Source: Odiellus spinosus (Eukaryota > Arthropoda > Arachnida > Opiliones > Phalangiidae). Taken from it: 64,000 bases of DNA. This document shows, piece after piece, positions 27,701 to 36,700 of this stretch. The DNA lies in contig OY987226.1 of the NCBI GenBank assembly GCA_963920705.1, positions 26,482,706 through 26,546,705 on the forward strand, given 5' to 3'. How positions within the stretch are numbered: the stretch's first letter is position 1; each line of letters opens with the position of its first letter. The position numbers and the translations under genes were made by a program. Below the pieces are notes generated by a model, which worked only from the letters and a program-made list of their open reading frames with translations, searched no databases and was not told the DNA's origin.

Positions 27701-30700
27701 TAGCTCAGCTGTACCGGCTGTTTCTCTCTTTCCGTTTTAAGTTCTACTTTTGAAATCGGTCTGGCAGCGGCGCTCTTATTACGCGGCTACGATACCACGA
27801 ATGAAATTCGAATTGTTTGTAAGTTTCTAAGTTATGTTTAAACTATAAATTAACAATATAAATACTAATCAAAAACATTTTTCAGAATCTTTTGAATGAA
27901 TGGTTGTCACAGGTCAGGATTATTAAAATGTAGGCCATGTTCTAAAAACTTGAAACTTGGACGGTAGGGGCCTTAGCCGGCTTCCGCCTCCGAGTTTCCG
28001 CGCGGCCGCGGCAGCCTTCGCCGGAGTTTGGTTTACGTAGGCCTAGGCTGATTAGCGTGAAAATCAAAATGTTTTTACTTATTTCAAGTAATTTTAAGTA
28101 TTTTAATGTTTATTTAAATATAATTTAATTAATTATACTGCTAATTTATTCCCATAGAGTCTTTGGCGGGTGCCAGGATTTCTTCAAAGTTCAAAAATTT
28201 GTTTGGCTTATAAATTGTTTTGGAAAATTTTGAAATTTTGACCATAGAGTTCCTGAATCTCTACTATCTTTCTCCGAATTTTATTAAAAGTGGCTAGGCA
28301 TAGTAATAAAGGTATGTAATCTTAAGATATAAACAAATTATAATATTACAGAATTCGCCTTTATAAATAAAGATTGTCATGTGCACGAAAATAAATTTGG
28401 CCAATAAAATTGGTAATAATTCATTTCGAATTACAAGGTTATTGCTGTTCATTTAAGATTTTGAAGGAGTAATCTCACAAAATAGGTGTCTTCATATTTT
28501 TTGTTAACACGGTCCAATTACGTAATCAAATGATTTAGAATGTTGTTTTTAAAAAGAGTACATAAAAAATTAACTAAAGTAGAAAATTATTTCCCGCATT
28601 AGCAACAACGATAAAAAGCCAAATTTCTCCTCAAGGCTCGACAGTTATTATGTATTTTCTTATAAAGTTTTAATTATTTTGCCAATTTGAGAGTAAAAAA
28701 GAACTGTATACCACCAAACTATTCTGTAAAAGCTCTAAGTTCAAAAACCACTAACTAACCAAAAGAGCAAATTAATTGCTTATTTTTAATGTTTATTCGT
28801 CATTAACTTAATTATTGGTTTGAAAATCAATCTGGAATATTGCTATAAAATTCAAAACTGAAAGATTCATTAGCAGGCCTTTATACTCTAAAATTAAAGT
28901 GATACTGTAACTGAACTTTCGCGATTTCGGGTAAAACTTTCGCGATTTCGGGAAAAACTTTCGCGATTTCGGGAAAAACTTTCGCGATTTCGGGAAAAAC
29001 TTTCGCGATTTCGGGAAAAACTTTCGCGATTTCGGGAAAAACTTTCGCGATTTCGGGAAAAACTTTCGCGATTTCGGGAAAAACTTTCGCGATTTCGGGA
29101 AAAACTTTCGCGATTTCGGGAAAAACTTTCGCGATTTCGGGAAAAACTTTCGCGATTTCGGGAAAAACTTTCGCGATTTCGGGAAAAACTTTCGCGATTT
29201 CGGGAAAAACTTTCGCGATTTCGGGAAAAACTTTCGCGATTTCGGGAAAAACTTTCGCGATTTCGGTTGAACTCGTGATTTCGGGTGAGCCATCGCGATT
29301 TCGGGTGAACCATCAGCTTTGTCTCTCTTGGGAAACTGTATATTGAGAGCATTCATATGTGTCAAGGGTCAACAAAAACAGTAAATGAAGTAGAACTTCA
29401 TTTATTCGTCGTTAATGTAAATCAAAATAAAGCTGTTATCATAGCTGTGTGCCGGAGATCTGGCTCAGCTCGGGTATAGAGCTCCCTTCGGGCTCAAAAC
29501 TTTACTTGCAGCTCACATTGGGCTCAAGCAAATATACATGGTAGGTTTCAGTTTAGCTCGGACTCGGGTTTATTTTGAAATTCAGCATATTTAAGTTATG
29601 GAATGAGCCCGAGAATAGATAAATAATTATTATATAATCATGATTGATTTAGACCTCTATCATAGCACACAGAAGGGTGTCTATTTCTCAAAAACAAATT
29701 GGCTCTCCATATCAACACAATACTGTAAATACAGCAGTCTATTAAAAAAAACATTGAGGAAGTACATTGAAACTTCAGAGTATCCTTGAGCCAAGCCACA
29801 AAGCAATATTACAGTTTTATTTACAGGTAATGTAACTCTTGGGAACACAGGTTGCTAATACGGGAAATAATTATATTTTCATATGTATACGTAGTCTAAA
29901 TTTTCTAACTATATTATTAAGTAATTGCAACTGACGGCAAATCTAAAATTTTAAATACCAAAGCCAAAAAAGTACGAATTTATTTTTATGATTCGTGGAA
30001 ACGAAAATATCGTAATTTTTGCTTTGTCTTTTCCACGGAAAAACTACTACATGCAAATACAATATAGTACCCTATCCCTCCCCTTTAGGTAAAAAGTCTT
30101 ATTTTGTGAAATTACTCTTTTAAAATCGTAAAATAGAGTAGTATTGTTTCAGGGGCAATAAACGTCGCAGGTTGCCAATGAAAGGGACTCATTTTGATCA
30201 GAATAGGCTATTTGAAGAAATCTTGAATCAGGGTTGCCGAAGGTCAGGAAAAACAGGGAAAAGATCATGGAATTTTAATAGCCGTTTTAACCCACTAAAT
30301 GTTTAATTTTATCCCACTAAATGTTTAATTTTATCCCACTAAATGTTTAATTTTATCCCACTAAATGTTTAATTTTATCCCACTAAATGTTTAATTTTAT
30401 CCCACTAAATGTTTAATTTTATCCCACTAAATGTTTAATTTTATCATTTGGGATTTACCTTGAAGGAAGCATTTGAGTCTGTGAAATCCCATTTTTATAT
30501 ATTCTCTATTCTTTTGTATAAAATGAGAATTGGGGGGAGGGAACCTTGAAAATAATATGGTTTCTTTTAAGAGTTATTTTAGCAGTATAAGGTCTAATTT
30601 CACCTACTTTTCTCACCCATATAATGCCCATTCTCCCTTCCCATGAGGGAAAGTAATATCTTGTCTATTTTTTAGACCATGCGCCCTTTCACAAAAATAT

Positions 30701-33700
30701 CTCTCTAATAAACGGAATGTGACCTTGCAGCAACTAATGAAGTTATGATAGAGAGAGTTTTATCGGGGAGGTCTCTTTTCGCCAACTTGTCGTTGTAGAA
30801 TAAGATTTCTCAAATGTCTTTTTGGAGGGCTACTTTTTGGATTATTTTCTCATGGATAATAAGGACAATAGCCTGATCTGCCACGCTTTTTATGGTCCTT
30901 TTGTAATTTTTTAGGGTAGGAAAGAGGGATGGGGTTTAAAATTGAACATAATGGTTGGAACCTTGCATAAAGCAAAGAGTAAGTAAGCCAACAAGAACGG
31001 TTGGGGGGGAAGGGCGCTATACCTCAATAGTAGTAACAGCTTTTCTGTTTTTTCACCGCCCCCACTGGGCGAAAAGGCACAGGTGGCTTGCGGATTTGTA
31101 AACATTACAGCCCCTCCCTCAATTGTCTTTTAAGTCATAACAGAGCTTAAATTTCCCCTCTCCTCCCGGCCCTTATATGAGGGTTAACAAGGTACTCAGC
31201 ACCCTTAAATTATTTGGACATCCTCAAGACAAAATGAGATCTTTACCATTTATTTTAGTTCGTGAACTTCGTGGCGCTATTTTTCGAAATAGATCATGTG
31301 TAAAAATCCTTAAAATATTTTTCCTTGAAAAATTACTTCCTACAGAAACTTGTAAGAATTATTTCTTTCCTGGGAAGAATTTTCGCTATTTTCATTGAAA
31401 ATACCGAAAATGGTTCAACCGCCCAAAGAGGAAAAATTTCATTATTGAGATATTCCCCTGAATTATTAAAAGTACTAAACCTGTAAACAATTGTGACCGA
31501 TATCATTAAGAATTAGTTTTTAAAATATTTTATCAAGGATTAACGTTTAGACTATTTTTGGATTAGACCCCTAATTGCGTATAATATTGTAACAAAAACC
31601 CTTTCAATCCTCCCTTCCCCAGACAGGCGCATTTCCAAACCGAGTCGGAAATGTAGCCTGGGAAAATATCCATGAGAAAGTGGAAAATATAAAACTCCTA
31701 AGAGCGATGTAAATAGTTTAGAAGGGGGTAGGAATAGTTTTAAAAAGGGGGTAGGGAACCCACTGAATCAGACCTGTAAAGGTGAATGATGATCGCATGC
31801 CCATATTTCATCCCCCTTTGCTTGGCTGATTCTGTACTATCTGTAGGTTGCTTAGCTCCTTTGTAGGGGCGAGGGGGTCAAAATAAACGCAAGATGTCTA
31901 TAGCGGGGGAAAAATAGAACAGTAGGCGAAAATAGACCTTACTCGCTTTTTAACACCTGCTTACACATTAGAGGGGGGAGTTAAAGTTGTTTCCCGGCTC
32001 AATTTTTCTATAATGTAAGGGTAAGGGCACGATGAGCGGCCACAAGTTTTAACTCGTTTCGTTCATAGCCTCTGAAACTGTGCTTTCCCCTCCAATTCCT
32101 CGTTTTTACTTTCCCCCATTTGGCCAAACAAACTGAATCGCCAATCTTTTTCAAATTTCCTCCTTTCGTCTCTTGTCCAAGAAAATCCAAAATTATAGAA
32201 ATGCAGCTAAGGCGGCTAGAATTTAGCCTGTTGTAATTTGACCTGATACAGACGAGTGCGGGATGTGAGGACGTCACTTGACCTTGACTGCCCACCAAAA
32301 ATGCGCATTTAACACCTTCCATATTGGGGGGGGGGGCACAATTGTGAAATTGTTGTATTTTGTAAAACACTATAAAGTGCCAGCTGTACATATTTTTCAA
32401 TAAAGGATAATAATAAAATCCAAAGCCCTCTAACACAACTTTCCTTTATTCCAGGGCTGTCAGTAGCTTGTGGAAGCAATTCCAACGAACTGATAATTAT
32501 TTCGCAAATTTTTAGTGTTTGATTAAAAACATTATTTATGTTTTATGCGGTACACATTTAGCACACAGTTTTTAGTGCCCCCTCTTAAAAAAATTTAAAA
32601 CGATACGCAACAACCCTTTGTTTTCCTATACAGATATCTAGAAATTATAATTATCTTCCATGAAAAAATGGTTTGAATATAATCGTCGTTATTTTCAAGA
32701 AGGGAAATTAATCAAGTTTGTTTTTATTTAACATAACGCGTAATTCGACTAATCCATCCGCTTATATTTCAGGGATTGTAACTTTTTTCAATGTAGCCGC
32801 GGGCTGCAATTTATTCGTTAACGATTGAAACGCTCTTGTTACCTTGTATAAGCCTGATAGCGCTAAGGCTTTAGCCATTTTAAGACTCGGCAGGTATAAT
32901 GTACCTCGCAGAAAGTAATACATCTGATTACGCTACCGGACTATCGATTTGTTTTGGTCGGTAATTGTAATCAAAAGCAAATTCGATATCGTCGTAATAT
33001 TACTTAGTCCACTAATTTCTATTATTCACCATCTCATTCGGGCGCTTGTGAAATCCATTGACAAAGGCAGACATAAAGAGACGATTTTTCTTTACTATAG
33101 GCTGTTTAAATCATATACTATTTTGTATTTCGGAATATAATATAAGAAATAAAGAAGCTTTATCAAACTAACCAAATCTATTTTACGTAACTAAACTAGT
33201 TCTCGAAAAAGTACCCTTAATGTCCCGCCATTGGCCTAAAAAGCGGGCCCTAGCTATATTCCTCTACTCGCGGAGTAAAAAGGGGGGGGGGGGTGAAACA
33301 CGAGGGGAGACAAAGAAGCTTATTTCCAGGACTGCTAGAAAAAAACCGTTACTGCAAACTGGAAAATGATAGATGGCAGCACATTCAGTCAGTTTTTAAG
33401 CGTCGTGCGGTGGAGCAAACTCAAGGGGCAAGGATCGCGCCGACACTCGCTTTAAGCAATGAGAAGAACGTGTAACGAAATTCATTTGTAGTCAAATTTA
33501 CATGTATAACAATTCCATTTAAAATTTTTTGTTTATTTGTTGTAAAGGGAGAAATGTAGCATTCTCAATCATAACGGTTTTTGCATGTTTTAAAGAGATT
33601 GGAGATAGCAAGCGCGTGAATTAAGGCCGCGTGAAAATTTGGGAAAAAGAAATATCAGTTTTTATGTAACACGAGAATGGGAGAGTCGTGAATAAATTTA

Positions 33701-36700
33701 CTCGTATAAAACTCAAAGTATCTTGGTTTATAATGTTGCAAACTCGAATCCAACTTCTCATCTAGCCACAAGGACACTAAAGCTATGAAGATGTATCTCG
33801 TTTCAACCTCGCCCCTAACTAGAGTCCCGACCCAAGACCAGCTTGGGCAGATATATTCGAAAAAAAATGTGATTTTTATGCATTACCCTAATACCTAGGA
33901 AAGGGTTCTAACCTTTAACCCCCGTTAAATAATTATTATATTGGAAATATTTTCCAACAAACTAAACATAGAGGATCCTCTATGCTTTAAAATATCATCG
34001 TTTAGACGCTCGAAAATGAAGGGAGTGACACGGTGCATGGGGTAGATATCTTTGTAGAATATAAGAGAGACTGAAAATAAAACTAAAGTTACGTAGCGAC
34101 GTACGTTACCCGCGGAACATTCTTCTTTCAAGTGTCGTTAGAACTTAACTAGTTATTTTAATACGATTTATTTCGTATCAATTACGCTTATTATTACTCT
34201 GCTTATATCATAACATAATAGTTAAATTTAATTATATTTTGTAAATATTCTGAAAAAATTGAACCCGAGCCTTATATGAGATGTAGTAAAAATAATTGAT
34301 TTTTTGGAGCCCGAGGGCAGCCCTGTTAATATAAATTGAACCTGAGCTGAGACCTATCATGAAATTTACTCGGGCCCGAGCCCGAGGTAAGGTGTAGTAA
34401 AATATTTGTTTTTTTGGAGCACGAGCTGAGCTATCAATTAATAAGACGATCAGCCTGAGACTGAGGTGAGCCCGAGGTGATCTCTCCATATGCAAAATAA
34501 TATATATCAAGAGCTATTGGTGAGTTTCAAGTAAAACGTGGTAAACTTTTGAGCTCAAGGTGAGCTCGATACCTGTGTATATAAAACAAGACGAGGTGAG
34601 CTCAGCCCGACCCTCGGCGTACAGCTACAGTGGCGGCGGATGGTAATTATTTTAGGGGGGACATTTTCGATTAAGAACTTGGAAACACGTGGCTCAAGAC
34701 CAATATACCAAGCTGAGTGAAGAGTCTATTGTTGGAAATTAAAAACGTCACCAGACATACAGACAAAACTTGTTGCACCATAGCCTCCTTGATCACAAAC
34801 TGACTCGCGTAGAAATAAATCATATAACTTATTTAAAGACAATCTCTTTATATTTTTGGGTCAATCTGAACGCTTCTAATTCTGAACACTTTCAATTAAA
34901 AATGTATAACTTAACTTTGGTTAGGTCTATTTAAAGGTGGAAGGACTCGTTTTGTAGATTAAGAATGGGACTATTCGCGGTACACAACTTCAACACTCTA
35001 GGAAAGGACGCCGAGAGGAGAACCCTAATTAGCCAACAGCGATAATTAGCCTAATTAATTATTCCGTTTTTAAGGTAATGTTTTGCTTTACCGTCCGGGA
35101 AATAAGTTTTTACGAGCTTTGGAAAAATCGCGGGGCTACGCTCTCGATTTCGCCGTAAAGTTTTAGTCTCCCGCTACCAAATAAATTTCTTAAACTCAGA
35201 ACTTGGCTTCAAACTCTTTGCGAAAACGTAATTTTAAAACACGTCTAAAAATATTATCAACGATTTCCTTCGAAATGAGGATTCCTAAAGCCATGCAAAA
35301 ATTTTAAATCGTCGATAATTTCGCAAATGCTGACTCGATCCACCTTTCCTTTAGTAAATTCGGCCAAGGAATCCATTGCTGCCACTCGTTTCTCGATTCA
35401 AGGTGCGCTAGTGGTTCCTTTTGCAAATTTAGATAGTTAATATTTAGAAGCAGGGGGTGTTTCAAAATTGTAATCTGGGCGTTCAGAATTACAAGCCGAT
35501 ACTGCCGTCTTTAAAACTGCGTCTACGTCATGAAATGATGAAAACTAGCGCAACGGGTCCGCGACTATTCAACCTTGATATTAGATAGTAAAATTCGTCG
35601 CTGAAAATTCCATAGTAATCGAAATCTTAGATTTACTAAAAAGTGTTCAGAGCTAGGCGACCCTACCCTATATATTTTTATAAATCCAAACAAGTTGAGA
35701 AAATATACTGTTTATTTTCACATTTCTTTCAATTCAATTATATTCTGAGAGTAGTCAGAGTATTAACTGAACAATTTTGGGGGACATGAACATTGGTTGT
35801 CCCCACCCAGTTTAATCGAAGGGGACATTGTCCCCCTGTCCCCACCCGTTCGGCCACCACTGCACAGCTATGATTAGGGGACACCCAGAATGTTTTCTTA
35901 TAGCAAGCAGAATCAATGCAAATCACTTCCTTTCCCTTTGACTAACACTCGCATTGGTAATATAATAAAATATCGTTCTTCGTATACGCTCTTTTCTTCT
36001 ACTTTTTACTCGAAAACTATTTTTTAAACCAATTAGTACCAAGCACGAATACTATTAACGATATCAGTCATATATTCAAACTATTAAATATACTTTTAAA
36101 ACCTTAAAACCTATCATATTCATTTGAAACTAGGACACTACTGGGTCAGTATAGAAACGTCAGATTAAAAGTTAAGGCTCAGATCCAAGACACTTTGATA
36201 TCTCTCGTTTTGAATCATTTGCACGCGCCATCTTCTTCGACTCCGACTACGAATTGCCTTTATTACGCCCGACTGAGAATTAGGGTAGGCGCTCTTAACT
36301 TGGTACACTTTTTGGGTGAGTTACAGGATTGATAGTGGAAAAAATAAGATTGTCATCGAGATTGATTCACCACAGGGGCATTAAACGCGTTTTCAGCCCT
36401 CTACGACCAAAGTTTTTCGCTACTAGGCTACCTAGTAGCGTGCTCTAACTTGGTAATTTAGGGAACCTAAAATGTATGAAAAACATTCGAAATAAAAGCA
36501 AAAAATTAGAATCGACATTTTGACCATAACAATTTAAACCCATAATAATATAAGGAAAACTCCCAAAATTGGCAAAAGGATCCACTTCCGCGCCTCTAAT
36601 CGAGAAATGAGTTTCACCAATGGATTCCTTCGACGTATTTACTATGGAATTAGCGCACGCGTTAGTATTTGCAAAGTTCCTTTTTCGAAATTTGGAAGAT

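Larger units (their letters stand above)
22782..33781 (+). mobile_element. Ty3/gypsy LTR retrotransposon with unusually long 3' region
   Basis: Two 227-base LTRs (22,782-23,008 and 33,555-33,781) differ at two positions and are flanked by the same 5-base target duplication GCTAT (22,777-22,781 and 33,782-33,786). A primer-binding-like TTGGCGACGG follows the left LTR directly, and a purine tract AAAGGGAGAAA precedes the right LTR. One gag-pol frame fills 23,177-27,493. The remaining 6 kb up to the purine tract has no gene but contains a 21-base minisatellite, a 22-base minisatellite and GAGCCCGAG-type repeats also seen outside the element. The insertion is young by LTR identity. Confidence 0.9.

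Noticed and set aside
28808-29365. Minus-strand 185- and 152-codon open frames of heptad repeats
   Set aside because: They arise from a 21-base minisatellite whose period is a multiple of three. No start context, conservation or domain supports a gene.
30911-32436. Open frames of 64-142 codons in the gypsy 3' region, considered as env
   Set aside because: No signal peptide, membrane segment, cysteine pattern or glycosylation pattern; they are random frames.
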